Assembly: GCA_030411725.1 (NCBI GenBank)
Contig: MU839829.1
Location: forward strand, 2,232,001-2,296,000
DNA from: Echria macrotheca
Taxonomy: Eukaryota; Ascomycota; Sordariomycetes; Sordariales; Schizotheciaceae
Reading direction: 5' to 3'
DNA: 64,000 nt
Position numbers and translations under genes: made by a program. The first letter of the stretch is position 1. Each line of letters starts with the position of its first letter. Below the pieces are notes generated by a model. It saw only the letters and a program-made list of their open reading frames with translations. It did not search any database and was not told where the DNA came from. This document shows positions 1 to 11,423 of the stretch, in pieces.

Positions 1-1346
1 CCACTCCAAAACCCCGAGCCTCGGAATGGACGGACTCGGGTTTGCCCCCAGTTGATCCCCCCTGCTGGCGCGTCCCAAGAACGCTTTTGGTCTTGACAAG
101 GATCCACGCCGCTAGGACGGATGACAGACCACTGGGAGAAGCGATCCCTTTGCTGGTGCGTGGGAGGACGCGAAGAGACGAGTTGAAGTTGTGAAGAGAC
201 GCTCGAGCGGTCACTTCTCATCTTGCTGCCGGCCAAATTCAATCTCGTCGACCCGCGAATCGTCGGCGTCCTGGAAGCCGGTCGAGCGAAACATACAGCA
301 ATTGGCCATGAGACAAAAAGTTTCGACGGCCATAACGTCGTCGTGTGGTCCGGATGCAGCAGGTTTCATGGACGAGGGCGGGCTACGTTATCGATATTAA
401 TAATATCCCGCGACTCCGTCTTGCACCTTCGTCGCTCTCACAGCACTCTGCACCATCCTGTATTTGCTTTTTGGCTCAATCCCGGAAGGGTGTTGGTTTG
501 GGCCGTCCACCCATCAGCTGATGCGCGGCGGACGGGGGAGCGACTGTAGAGCTAATTAAGAGCTCACACAGACTCGCCCACAGACGCACACCTTCTCGAC
601 TGCACCAGCACGGCACTGATTCCAGCTCATCGGATTCGCAGCTCTGGCTCTGCATGTCTCGGGCCCTCTGAAGAAGACGAGCAGCTCAGGCTCCCGTTAT
701 CGCGGCCGCTGTACGGTTTATTACTGCTCTGTCGAGACGATCCTGCAACGTCGTGGTGTGCGACTGGCCATGTGGAGAAGCAGCGTTGCCAGGCCGTGTA
801 TCACCACACCACAGAGCTGATTGAAAAAGTTTCCTGCACCCGCCCGAGTCGCATTGCCGCCCGGACGCAACCCCCCTCGTCTCGCTGGGAATCGTCCCTG
901 GCATACAAAACGCCGCCGATTCGCCCTCACCACCCGTCCCATTCTCTCCGATTGCCATGGCCTCGATGACCATCGTCGCCCACGGGGAACAATGACGCCG
1001 AGCGCGCCCCCGACGTCGCCGATCCATACACACTTCTTCCGGTGCCGCATTCCACTTCCGCCCTCTCCAGTCCTTCCCCCTTTCGCGAGCCCCGTAGCGG
1101 CGCCGGCGCCCCCTACCCCGCAGCGCCGCTCTCCAACCCGCAACACTTGGTCATCCGTCCGAGCCCGACCAGTCATAGGATATTAGTCCCAGGCACGTCT
1201 TTCCCGCTCTGTGCGCCGTCCCCAGGCGGGACTCTGCATCGGGGGTGCTTCGCCGTGCCAGGTCGGACGTAAACTCGGGACCCGACCACTCGCCCGGCGT
1301 CGATCTCTAGCACGAGGGCTTCGGGACGCTCGTCGCCAGGCCAAAG
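1..1346. other. Non-coding region upstream of CNL1-like gene
   Basis: I see no convincing gene here. Short open frames occur on both strands, but they overlap one another, have no recognisable domains and show arginine/serine/proline-rich noise composition. The region probably contains the promoter and 5' leader of the gene starting at 1347. An 8-bp palindrome TATCGATA lies at 389-396 (see findings). The tail of a gene lying to the left of the window cannot be excluded. Confidence 0.5.
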
Positions 1347-1865
1347 ATGTCGTCACAAAATACCGCCAGTGCGGTGCCGGACACACAATTGGGCCTGACC
1401 AGCGAAGAGATACAGCTCCTACGGCAAGGGCAGCATGCGGTGGCCGCGAACGGCTCAACATCATCACGCGCGGCAAGTCGCGCTTCCTCGCAAGGACTGC
1501 TCATGTTGGATTCGTCGTCATTATCGGCGCTCGGGCGGCATTTTGATCGAGTCATGCAACACATCCAGCAACAGCTTGAATATCTGTCGGAACAGTCGCA
1601 GATCGTCACCATGCACGTTTACGACCGCGCGGGGAACCTGATCGACAACGCCGATGCCGAGATCGCCCGCTACCACGAGATCATACGCCAGATTGACGAG
1701 CTCGAGCTCGACTTTGACCGTATCGCCCATATCCGCGATATTGTCCGCGACTTCCGCCATCGCGCCGAAGAGCTCGAGCGTGAGCTGGAGCGGTCCAGCA
1801 GCTCTAGGAGGCATAAGCATGGACACCACGGTCACGGACATTCGAGCTCGAGATCGCATCGCTGA
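1347..1865 (+). CDS. CNL1: BLOC-1 complex subunit CNL1-like (BLOS4/cappuccino family)
   Basis: Single-exon gene of 172 aa. Residues about 50-150 form a helical, coiled-coil-prone block (SALGRHFDRVMQHIQQQL, then DAEIARYHEIIRQIDELELDF and a basic HIRDIVRDFRHR stretch). By eye this follows the order and spacing of yeast Cnl1, a subunit of BLOC-1, which acts on endosomes in Rab5/Vps21 control. The first ~45 residues are Ser/Ala-rich and probably disordered. The C-terminus is unusual: an Arg/Ser patch runs into a histidine-rich tail (HKHGHHGHGH) that I would not expect in the short yeast protein. The ATG at 1347 was chosen because the frame has no upstream Met before the conserved block. The family call rests on remembered similarity; another small coiled-coil BLOC subunit is the main alternative. 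Confidence 0.65.
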   Translation: MSSQNTASAVPDTQLGLTSEEIQLLRQGQHAVAANGSTSSRAASRASSQGLLMLDSSSLSALGRHFDRVMQHIQQQLEYLSEQSQIVTMHVYDRAGNLIDNADAEIARYHEIIRQIDELELDFDRIAHIRDIVRDFRHRAEELERELERSSSSRRHKHGHHGHGHSSSRSHR

Positions 1866-3640
1866 GGGTGGACCAATTATACACGAAGAGACCAAGAGAA
1901 GAAGAAGAGGCGACTCTGGACGACGAGAAGGCTGGCGGGTATACCGTCAGCGACCAATTGAAGAAGTGCGGGCTCGCGTCACACGACATACTATACAGCT
2001 GCAATCGGTGCAGCACAGCAGAGAAGACGGCCCACAACGATGGGCCTGGTAGAGCACCGAGGTCACACGACCGTCGACTGGGATGGGACTGCGCAGGTAT
2101 CTTTTGCTGGGAGAACGATATATATACCATTTACAGGTCGACCGAGGCTCACGCCGATTTCGACGAACCAAGGGCATTCGAGCGGGACGACAACAGCACC
2201 GCCACACTTTGTCTATGCATCGAAACCAAACCGGTTTACAGAACGAAACGAGGGGTCTCACGAAACGCAGCGGACGAGACTTGAACCAAAGTTGTTGCCT
2301 TGTAACAGCAACTGGCGACGGTATCAACGACATGAGCGGCAAAGGACTGCGTTACTAGGTTTCTTTTACCTGAGTCACCTTTAATGGTGCGGATTTTCCG
2401 TAATTTTTTTCCTTTTCCTTTTCAAAAGACTGGGCACATGGCCTCGCGGCTGAAACGAAGCAAAAGATGGACAAAACCGGCCTCGCGGCCATCCGTTTGG
2501 TTTCCTGTTGGCGTTGGGATGGTTTTTTCTTTTCTACGATTCTCGTCCATACTTTTTTCCAACTGGCGGGTCGACATCTTATTCACGATATATCTGGGCG
2601 GAAGGTGGCAGTTCGCGGCCCATGGCATATGGGTTATCTGGAGGCGAGACGTCCGTCTGGCGTGGCATTATACTTTCTTGTACCCTTTCCCCGCAAGCCT
2701 CGAAGTTTGTTGTCGCCGCCACCCGACCGGGTTTTAGCGTATCACACGCCTGGGCCTTACGGAATAAACTGCTCGACGTTCTCCCGGATCCGGAGCGGGT
2801 TATGGGAAGGGGAGTAGAGCGAGACACACCGGGGAGGGGGGATGCTTGTCGTTTTGCTTCTTGGGTGGTATGCTTGGATATTTTATGCACACTAAGGATA
2901 CCCGTGGGTGGCTCACACGATTTTTTATTTTCTCTATATATGAATAGGTTCTGGTCTGGTCTGGTCTGGTCTGGCTCGAAATTTATATCCACCCACTGGT
3001 GGTTTTCTGGCAAGGTCTCTTGGGGATCACTCGGTTGTCTCTCTGGGAAGGAACGAATTTTTTTTTCTATAAATATAAAAAGAACTATGATGACGGCGAC
3101 GGGGGGAAACACGAGAGACGAGAGACGAAGAGACGAAAAGACATGACCACGGACACATTATTCTAGGCCAGATACCCAAACCAAACCCACCTACCCTTTG
3201 TTTTTATTTTCCCAGTCTTTCTGGGAATGAATTATAATATGACGGCGGAGAGCAGACATGAATCTTTCAACGTATAATGTATTATAACCAGACCAGCGCT
3301 GCCGCTCGGATGATGAAGAAGCTTATGGTTGTGGTTGTTACATTCTCATCTGTGGGAGCGGCGCCGGCAAATGATTAGGCAAACAAATTCAGTCCGCCTT
3401 TATGGACGCCGTTAAGCCTGACGACTACTTCCCATTTCAGACGGTGAGACTCTCTGAATAAAAAAACCACAGAACACCTAGACGCCATGCTCCTCCAACC
3501 GGGATATTTTTTCCTCTTCCTATTTCCAGCCCCAAGCAGTCCTGATCCGGTCACCCAGCCCAGTGGTATCCCTTCCTTTCCTTCCCCATATTAACCTTCC
3601 CATGGGAGAAAAGAAAGAACGAAAAAAAAGCTCCCGCACT
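1866..3640. other. Intergenic region between convergent CNL1-like and SPP1 genes
   Basis: Both flanking genes end toward this 1.8-kb interval, so it should hold two 3' UTRs. No supported ORF is present: the longest frame (2508-3146, plus) is low-complexity, rich in aromatic and Gly/Ser residues, and has no domain. A short CTGGT pentamer repeat (about five copies) lies at 2949-2974. Confidence 0.5.
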
Positions 3641-4451
3641 CTACGCATCATCATCACCGCTAGAACTATGAACAACAACCTGATTCCGCTCCCACTCCTT
3701 GCGCTTAGCCCGCCCAATAGCCGCCAGCCGGATGCGCTCCTCCCTGTCGAGCTTCAGCTTAGCCTGCCGCGCAAACTCGCGCATGGAATGCTTAACGTCC
3801 TTGGTGAGGATGGCGGACCACCCGGCGTGCGGCTTGCACTTTTTTTTCGTGCACATGCCCGAGGTCAGCGGGTCGCTGCTGTTATACCCCGGGATGTCTT
3901 GCGGGTAGTGGTCGAGGCCGAGGCCACCGGCGCGGTTCCCGGCGGCTGCGAAACAGGCCTCGCCGGGGGGCGAGGACAGAAAAGCGGCGAACTGGCGCGT
4001 CACGCCGACCGTGTCGAGACGGACGTCGTAGCCGCATAGGTCCTTGGCTGTGCCCTTGCCGCCGGCGATGGCGGCCTCGCGCCGCTTGACGGCCATGTCG
4101 ATCAGCTGGAGCATCTTCTTGCAGAGCTGGATGTCCTCTGCGAGGGCGTGGCGCTCGGCGGCGGAGCGGGAGAGCATCGAGAGGATCTCGTCGTTGAAAG
4201 GGAGGGCGGGCTCGTTTTCTGTGATTGCTGGTTGTGGGTGAGATAAAGTTAGTGGTGTGTGATTGATTTGAAGGGGGGGGGGGGGGGGGGGAAAAATAAA
4301 AAAAGAGATAGGAAGGAAAAACCCAAAGGAGTTTTTCCTATTAACCAACCAAAACCGGTCGATTCGGTAAAAAGGAGGCCGACAAAAAATAACTGGGNNN
4401 NNNNNNNCGGGGCGGCGGGGGGCGGGGGCCCCCGGCCCGCCCCCCCCCCCG

Positions 4452-4499
<48 letters not shown>

Positions 4500-5479
4500 C
4501 ATGAAAAGAGAGATAGGAAGGACATACCGAAAGGAGTTTTTCCTAGTCTCCAACCATCACCGGTCGATTCGGTATCGAGGAGGCCGACAAACTCTTCCTG
4601 GGTCATGTTGTCAAAGCCGATGTCCTTGGTCTTGGGAAGCGTGGCGATGAGCTGCTCCCACCAGGCCTGGCAGTGTTCATCCGAACAGAAAATGCTGCGG
4701 TCCTTGGGATCGTAGAGGCGGGCCGGCCGGATGCAGCCCTCGAAGGAGCACGTCTTCTTGTAGCGGGTCACGTAGCGCTTGCCGTCGCTGCAGTTGGGGC
4801 AGATGTACTTTTGCACCAGGTTCTCGCCCGTCCACTTGTCCATCCCGATGCACTCGCCATGAAACCAATCCTCGCACCGGTCGCACGCAATCATAAACCG
4901 GTGGTTGTCGGGGCCCCGGCAGAGACAGTACGGGCCGCTGTCGGACTCACTAGATCCGTCACCGGGTCCCGCGCCGTTCTCGCCGTTCTCGCCATCCACC
5001 GATCTGGCCGCGGTCGAACCCGGTCCCGAGGTTGCTGACTTCTTCTTTGCACCACCACCGCCGCCTCTGGCTCCGCCTCTTTTGGTACCTCCAGAGGGAC
5101 GCGCCCTTTTGGGGGCCTTCACTGCTGTTGCGGTGCCCTTTTTCTTTTTGGCGGGCGCTTTGGATGACGATGGGGTCGTCTTATTTGCGCTTGGCGAGGG
5201 CCTCCCGTTCGACATCTCGTCGGCTGCTGCGCCAGCAGGTGATGATCGCGCTGCTGGTGAGCTCTCGGTTGCGGCTTCTGCTGAGGGTAGGATGTGAGGA
5301 GGGACATTTTCATCAATCTCCATAGAGTCGTCTTCGCGTTTTATCCTGCTCACGATGTCCGTGCTCGCCTGTCGCTCCTGTGTCCCGTTGGTGCCTTCCA
5401 TTGCATCGGCGGTGCTGTCGGCGCTCAGGGGTTGGCTCTCGGTGGGGTCGAGAGCAAAGAACGAAGTTGAGAAAGCCAT
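3641..5479 (-). CDS. spp1: COMPASS (Set1C) subunit Spp1/Cps40, PHD-finger protein
   Basis: Predicted subunit of the Set1/COMPASS H3K4 methyltransferase. Spp1 binds H3K4me through its PHD finger and in meiosis links chromatin to recombination sites. Exon 1 is 5479-4528, exon 2 is 4218-3641 (or from 4227, also in frame), giving 509 aa. The donor GTATGT starts at 4527; phase 1 joins correctly and restores a Glu codon. Residues 1-180 are Ser/Lys/Gly-rich and disordered. The PHD finger spans about 183-232 (YCLCRGPD, CDRCEDWFHGEC, ICPNC), followed by the Spp1-type Cys knuckle (KTCSFEGC, FCSDEHC). Exon 2 contributes a helical, basic C-terminus (RQAKLKLDREERIRLAAIG). The intron contains a 10-N gap at 4398-4407, long G and C runs and a degraded second copy of exon 1 sequence, so its apparent 309 nt is not reliable. 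It is divergent from SCO1, 332 bp away. Confidence 0.85.
4273..4497. repeat. Assembly gap flanked by poly-G and poly-C runs
   Basis: A run of 19 G lies at 4273-4291. Ten Ns lie at 4398-4407. A C run of about 57 nt, interrupted by a single G, lies at 4440-4496. Between the G run and the Ns, bases 4298-4397 are a noisy copy of 4499-4602. Most of the differences turn other bases into A, which is what poor basecalls after a homopolymer would give. I read this as two contig ends that overlap but were joined with Ns. It lies inside the SPP1 intron, so the protein is not affected. Confidence 0.85.
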
Positions 5480-5811
5480 GCAAGATAGTCCAAGTTTTTA
5501 TCCTGCCAGTAACTATCCGTCTTGCTGCATGTGCGCTATACAAATTTGAAACCTGATGCCTGAGTAATCTTCGCACTGTGCATGTCACACCATGCTGAAG
5601 CCAATGTTTGGATGAGGCAGGCGCGATGCTGTGAGAGATGAAGGTGAGGTGGTTTATCTGCATAAGGAGTGGAGTGTAGTCGCGTTTACTGCATAAACCC
5701 GATAGCAAGGGCCGTCCTGGAGATTTTCTCGGCCCAAGCTCCGGAGCTTCAAGCGACAGCCGTTAAACCTTGAAGAAGCAGCCATCCCACCCACGGAACA
5801 GTCCCGAGATC
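5480..5811. promoter_or_regulatory. Divergent promoter between SPP1 and SCO1
   Basis: This 332-bp interval separates two start codons on opposite strands and must carry both 5' leaders and promoters. No specific factor site was identified with confidence. Confidence 0.5.
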
Positions 5812-6783
5812 ATGTCGCATTTCACTACGCCGGCACGCGCCGTCGGCAATGCTCTATCGAAGGCGCCCCTTCGACAAAGCTCCCGATTGATGTCGACTTG
5901 TCTCAACGCGTCGTCGGCTGCAAGACCTGCGGCGAGATGTGTCTCTCGCGCTCAGCTCCACCAGCAATTGGCGCAACGGAGGACGTTCAAAACAGTGGAA
6001 GAGGCCAAGAGTCGATATAGATCAGGGGTATGTGCTTGTCATCGGCATCTTGGCTACTAGGTAGCTAACACGCTTCGTCCCAGCCCTTTACCTGGAAGGC
6101 AGGCATCCTATTCGTGGTCACGGCAGCCGGCCTCTTATACTACTTCGAGCACGAGAAGGAGCGCATGCGACACAAGAGGATAGCAGACTCTCAGAAGGGC
6201 GTGGGTGCACCCAAGGTCGGAGGCGCATTCGAGCTGGTCAACCACGATGGCCAAACGTTCACAGACAAGGACCTCAAGGGGCGCTACTCGTTGGTAGGTC
6301 GCCGCTCGGGAGGGATATCCCGGTGTACGGACATCATCTGACATCCTGCAGGTATACTTTGGCTTCACGCATTGCCCCGACATCTGCCCCGAAGAGCTCG
6401 ACAAGATGGCGAGGATGTTCGACCTCGTCCAAGCCGAGCGTCCAGGAGCACTAACGCCAGTGTTTGTGACTTGCGACCCGGCGCGTGACGGGCCCAAAGA
6501 GCTGAAGGAGTATCTGGCCGAGTTCCATCCCGCATTCGTCGGTTTGACAGGAACATATGAGCAGATCAAGGCCATGTGTAAGGCGTACCGCGTCTATTTC
6601 AGCACACCGGCCAAGGTCCAACCCGGACAGGACTACCTGGTCGACCACAGCATCTACTTCTACCTGATGGACCCCGAGGGCGATTTTGTCGAGGCCCTAG
6701 GACGGCAACACTCGCCTGATCAGGCCGCAAAGGTCATCCTCGCACACATGAAGGAGTGGAAGGGGCTGCCACAGGCGGCATAA
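5812..6783 (+). CDS. sco1: SCO1 copper chaperone for cytochrome c oxidase
   Basis: Mitochondrial inner-membrane thioredoxin-fold protein that delivers copper to the CuA site of Cox2. Three exons: 5812-6027, 6084-6293 and 6352-6783, all joined in phase 0, giving 285 aa. Residues 1-65 are an Arg/Ser-rich mitochondrial presequence. A single membrane span lies at about 78-93 (AGILFVVTAAGLLYYF). The copper-binding CPDIC motif has Cys150 and Cys154, and the distal ligand is His241 in YLVDHS, so all three expected ligands are present. The first donor is a canonical GTATGT. An in-frame TTG at 5770 would extend the protein, but the ATG at 5812 directly precedes the presequence. It is divergent from SPP1. 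Confidence 0.95.
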
Positions 6784-7688
6784 ACAGGGCTGGCGACGTC
6801 AGCTACATCTCATCGAAAGTTCAGCTTCCGATGTTGTACCATAACTGTAAATCAACGGAAAAGCGTGCAGCGATGCAGATCAGATGGCCAATGGTGGGTG
6901 CATCTAGCCCCTTGACCCACTCGCCTTATGTGTACAAGCAAGCATTCCGTACATAAGTACCCCTCAGTGCATACAGACCTGAGCAAATGAGAACACCAAC
7001 AATGTCCCCGTGCTGCTGAGCGGCATTTGTGTCGCTGCTTGCCACCTGTGATGAGAATAGAGTCGGTTCCAAGGTCTGGTCGGTGGCCGTATGTGGTTTA
7101 ATTATCGTTTGTCACACAACCCTCACCCAGTCGCTTATCAGCAAACCTACGTCATGGGGGTCCGACGTGAATTGGTGGGGTTCTGCATCCCACCTGACCA
7201 CGCCGGCGACCCCCTGGGGCGAGGAGACCCTGAGATCTCGAGGCAGGAACCCAGTCGAGTCCATTTCTCCACAGGCTCAATTCGCTCGCATTCCTTCCTT
7301 CCGGTTGAGAAGTGAGAAGCTCAAATCTGATCCGCTGGCTTGGAAAGAGACTGCCGCTTGCTCTGCGGGTACTGCTTGGGCTTGCTTGATCACCCACATT
7401 TTCTCTGGGAAAACTTGCTCACGCGACTCAAAACCCTCAAGCTTGTCTGGACCAACTTCGTCACCTGTCGTCTCATCGTTTTAAGCTGCCATCGCGCAGT
7501 CTCTTTTTGCCGGCGATAAGACTTGTTCCTGTTGATCTTAACCCTTCGCGCCAAGAAGAACCGGCCGGACGGCACTTGGTGGGATCGCGGATATACCACG
7601 GCCTCTTGAACGGATTCGCCTACCGCACCCGGTATCCCAATTTATACCTTTCAGCTTCGGGAAGGAGGTCGCATGCTCGTCCGTCGTC
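6784..7688. other. Upstream region of choline kinase gene
   Basis: This 905-bp stretch contains the SCO1 3' UTR and the promoter/5' leader of the kinase gene. Small frames (for example 7029-7484) have no domain and are not supported. Confidence 0.5.
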
Positions 7689-10309
7689 ATGTCAGCCCCA
7701 TCGCCATCTGCCGGGGCCTCCCAGCCTAGACGGTCGGCGCTCAAAGGCGACAACACCGACAGTGAACGGACGCCACCTCTCAGCGCCACTATCAAAGGTT
7801 CGTTGTCTCGTTTTAGTCCTACCTTAATTCTCGCACCGTTACACACTCAACTGCAATACGGAGATACCCCAACGGGTCCGCACAGGCTGTCAGAATTCCA
7901 TACGTCTGAAGCACTGCTTGTTGAGAGGAGTCGATCGACTTGTTGCCAGCAGCTGAAGCTTGGGCGCGACAAAGCGCTCAACCTCTCATCGACAATGTTT
8001 CCCTCCGCTGCCTCTGTTTCCAGTTTTCATTCTAATCTGCCTGCAGCTGTTCAAATTGCCGAGCCTGAGACTACACCGCCGCCCTCTGATGAGACCCAAC
8101 TTAAGAAGCAGTTCCCCGCGAGTGTCGCGACTCGCAGACTCAGCGGACGCCCTCCCGTGCCCGGCAGTCCCTCGAGGAGTTCTCTCCTTAGCAATGAGGT
8201 GACTACTGATAGTACATCGCCGTCCAGCCCCGCTGTCGATGCCCCAGTCCAGCATCATCGTCATAAGGCAGACCGTATGAGCGAGAGGCTCATCGCCCAG
8301 ATTGCGGAATGGCTCCAGCACGAGAAGGTCAAAAAGGAAGCCAGGAAGTCTCGTAAGCATTCGGTCAGACGGAAATCACCACCGCTGGAGAAGGAGGACA
8401 AACCAGCCCAGGAAGGCGGGCGGGAGCGGGCTTCCTCGATTGACTCATCATCGAGCGAAGTATCCCTTGACCGGCTTCAGAGAATCATCGACGATAGTTT
8501 GTCTAGACTCGGGCTGAACTCTGTCCCTCACTTTGGCCCTCACCTCGGCATCGGAAAGAAGCACCAAAGGCGATCATCCAAAAGCCTTACTCTCAGTCGT
8601 GCATCCTCGGATACGGAATTCTTCGAGGGCGATGTTATGGTGCCGAGCTGCGACGCCTTTCTGGACAACTCCAAGACGATGAGCTACGTCGGTGGCAAAG
8701 CAACTGCTGATGACAATGCTTCTATCTCGAGCCGGAAGGAAGAAAAAGAGAAACAGGCGTGGATTACCTTCAAGAACGAGATTATCCGCTTGGCGCATAC
8801 GCTTCGACTTAAGGGGTGGAGGCGTGTGCCGCTGGACAGCGGTGAGACAATCTCGGTCGAGAGGCTCAGCGGTGCGCTGACCAACGCCGTTTACGTTGTT
8901 TCTCCACCACCTGCATTGACACTGCCGCAACAGGATGGGAAGAAACCGCCGAAGAAGGTGCTGTTGAGAATCTACGGGCCCCAAGTTGAGCATCTCATTG
9001 ATCGCGAGATTGAGCTTGGGGTGTTGCGACGCCTTGCCAGAAAGAAGATAGGTCCAAGGCTGCTGGGCACTTTCCTCAACGGACGCTTTGAGCAGTACTT
9101 CAACTCCACGACCTTGACACCGGCAAATCTAAGAGAACCCGAGACCTCGAAACAGATTGCCAAGCGCATGCGGGAGCTTCACGACGGCATTGAGCTCCTT
9201 AAGGAAGAAAAGGACCAGGGGCCTGCTGTCTGGAAGAACTGGGACAAGTGGCTCAACCAGACAGAAAAGACTGTTCTTTACCTCGACAAGCAGATCTCAG
9301 CTGGCCCGACAGAGCCTTTCCGAGGCGTTGGGAATGCTTGGAAGGGCAGAGGCTATGTCTGCGGTACCGAATGGCATGTCTTCAAGGCTATGGTAGAAAA
9401 GTATCGGAAGCATCTCCTCGATTATTATGGGGATGAGAGGAAGATCAGAGAGAAGCTTGTTTTTGCCCACAATGATGTGAGCTTTCCGCCCCTACAAACT
9501 CTCCTGGTGTACTGACCCTTTCTATTTAGACCCAGTATGGCAATATCCTTCGGATCCGTCCTGATGACGAAAAATCACCGCTTCTACAGCCAGCAAACGA
9601 ACACAAGCAGCTTATCGTGATCGACTTCGAGTACGCTGCTGCCAATCTCCCTGGGCTGGAGTTTGCCAACCACTTTTCGGAATGGACCTATAACTATCAC
9701 GACCTTGTAGCACCTCACGCCTGTGACACCAGTAAATACCCAACGGTAGAGCAACAGCATCGTTTCATCAAGTCATACGTCAACCACAAGTCGCCATTCT
9801 CATTTTCGGATGCCCCCACGCCCCGAATGACGCCAGTAGAGACGCCGACGGGCAATGTGACGCCAGGTCTTCAGACGGCCAGCTCGACGACGTCCATAGT
9901 GGACTTTATGCTCGATGCTCGTGCGCCACCGGGTGGGTGGAAAGAAGAAGAGCTCAAGCGTGAAGAGGAGACGGAGGGCCGCGTCAAGGAGCTGATGGAG
10001 GAAACCAAGCTATGGCGGATTGCAAACAGCGCTCAGTGGGTTTCGTGGGGTATCATCCAGGCCAAGATCCCCGGCTTTGAGCTGTCGGAGGCCTTGGACG
10101 ACAAGACTGAAACTGGGAGTGTGGCCACGGCTACGACTAGCGACAGTGTTGTGGAAGAGGACCAGGGGGATGCAGATGCATTTGACTATTTGGGATACGC
10201 CCAGGATCGGGCTCTATTCTTTTGGGGAGACTGCGTCCAGATGGGGCTGGTCAAGGAGGATGAGCTGCCGGAAGCGATCCGGTCCAAGATCAAATACGTC
10301 CACTGTTAG
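7689..10309 (+). CDS. Choline/ethanolamine kinase
   Basis: Phosphorylates choline (possibly also ethanolamine) with ATP, the first step of the Kennedy pathway to phosphatidylcholine. Certain exons run to 9476 and from 9530 to 10309 (donor GTGAGC, acceptor TTTAG, phase 0). The APH/choline kinase fold is clear: the N-terminal lobe begins around LKGWRRVPLDSGE, the Brenner motif HND is completed across the intron as HNDTQYGNIL, and the choline-kinase motif IDFEYA follows at about 9620. A Ser/Pro-rich, probably disordered N-terminal extension precedes the domain. Bases 7798-8046 may be a further intron of 249 nt (donor GTTCGT, acceptor CTGCAG) that is an exact multiple of three and has no stop. 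The product is therefore 855 aa if retained or 772 aa if removed, and I favour removal because its translation looks non-coding. Choline versus ethanolamine preference cannot be read from sequence. Confidence 0.9.
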
Positions 10310-11423
10310 GGATCGGATATCGGGAGTTGATTCGCGTAGGGCTGCGAAGGAGGGGATTGGGCCAGCCACGGGTTGGTCGTCGTTTGTGGATCCAGGGGTC
10401 GCTAAAGATCGGATGGTCGGATGGCTGGGAATGGAGATTGGGGGCCGTATGCGGCGTACTCGTACCTCTGTACCGGGCCGGATGATGTCACAAGGTTTCC
10501 TGTTCCTGAATTGAAACGGGTTGGTTTCCATCAGCTACCGGGTGGGGCTCTGTGTTTGGTTACTTGCTATGGAAGAGGTACGGTTTACGCAGGAGGATTT
10601 CAACATTTCCAGAGGCAGTTATTTGCCCATAGCGGTTTTCAGGAGAGCGCTCGAGAGCCCTTTCAGCTATAGTCGCTCCCAGTCTATTCCGTATTCCGTA
10701 CTCTGAAGGACTTTCGTCTTTTTTCTCCACCGCGAATTGTGTCGTCGAACTGAGTTGGGACAGATATCGACGGTATTGCAAGTCGGGTTGACAGGTAGTT
10801 ATTGTATCAAGGGAAATTGCGGTGCCACCTGGTGCTCGAGTGCGACAAGAACCTGCGGCTCTTCAAGTTTAAACATTGACTTGACAGTAATTCACTGATG
10901 CTTCAGAGCGAAGGATTTAGTTCTTATCCGTGCTGTGGAAATGTCACGGTGGGGTAGCTCAAGCTTCAGCTTCGAAAACGTGGGGGCGGGGAGCACGGGC
11001 CGTAGCCATCAAGTCTCAGTCGGATCTCTGAGTGAGAGAGGAAACTCGCCCAGCCTTTCCGCCCCGTCCGAACAGAGAAATACGATGAACGACAGTCTAG
11101 GCACAACGTTGCTGCATGTGCAGCCGGATACATCCATGGAGGGTGACTCCTGAGCAGGGTTCGGCGGGGGGCCGTGATGGTGGTGCGACAGAAAGCTGGT
11201 GGCTGGTACCCAACCTTCTCTCGCCATCCCCGGGCGGCTCAGGCACCAACCCAACCTCGTGCAAAATGGAGCGGGCAGGTGCCGGGCTCCAACCATATTT
11301 CACCCTCACGGGGCCGCGCATGATGCGGGCTCTGTGTGCATCTGCATTCTGCGCTGTCAATTGGGTCAACTGGGTCGATTGGGTCAATTGGGCGGGCAGT
11401 CTCCATCAACGCGCTCTCTGAGA
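10310..11423. other. Intergenic region, kinase 3' side to DUF3433 promoter
   Basis: About 1.1 kb with no supported ORF on either strand. It should hold the 3' UTR of the kinase and the promoter of the DUF3433 gene. A degenerate repeat of the pentamer-like TGGGTC (GGGTCAACTGGGTCGATTGGG) occurs near 11360-11390. Confidence 0.45.

Noticed and set aside
3641..4498. SPP1 second-exon frame read as a 285-aa protein starting in poly-Gly
   Set aside because: Its first ~90 codons translate the C run, the Ns and intron sequence. The true exon begins at 4218 or 4227.
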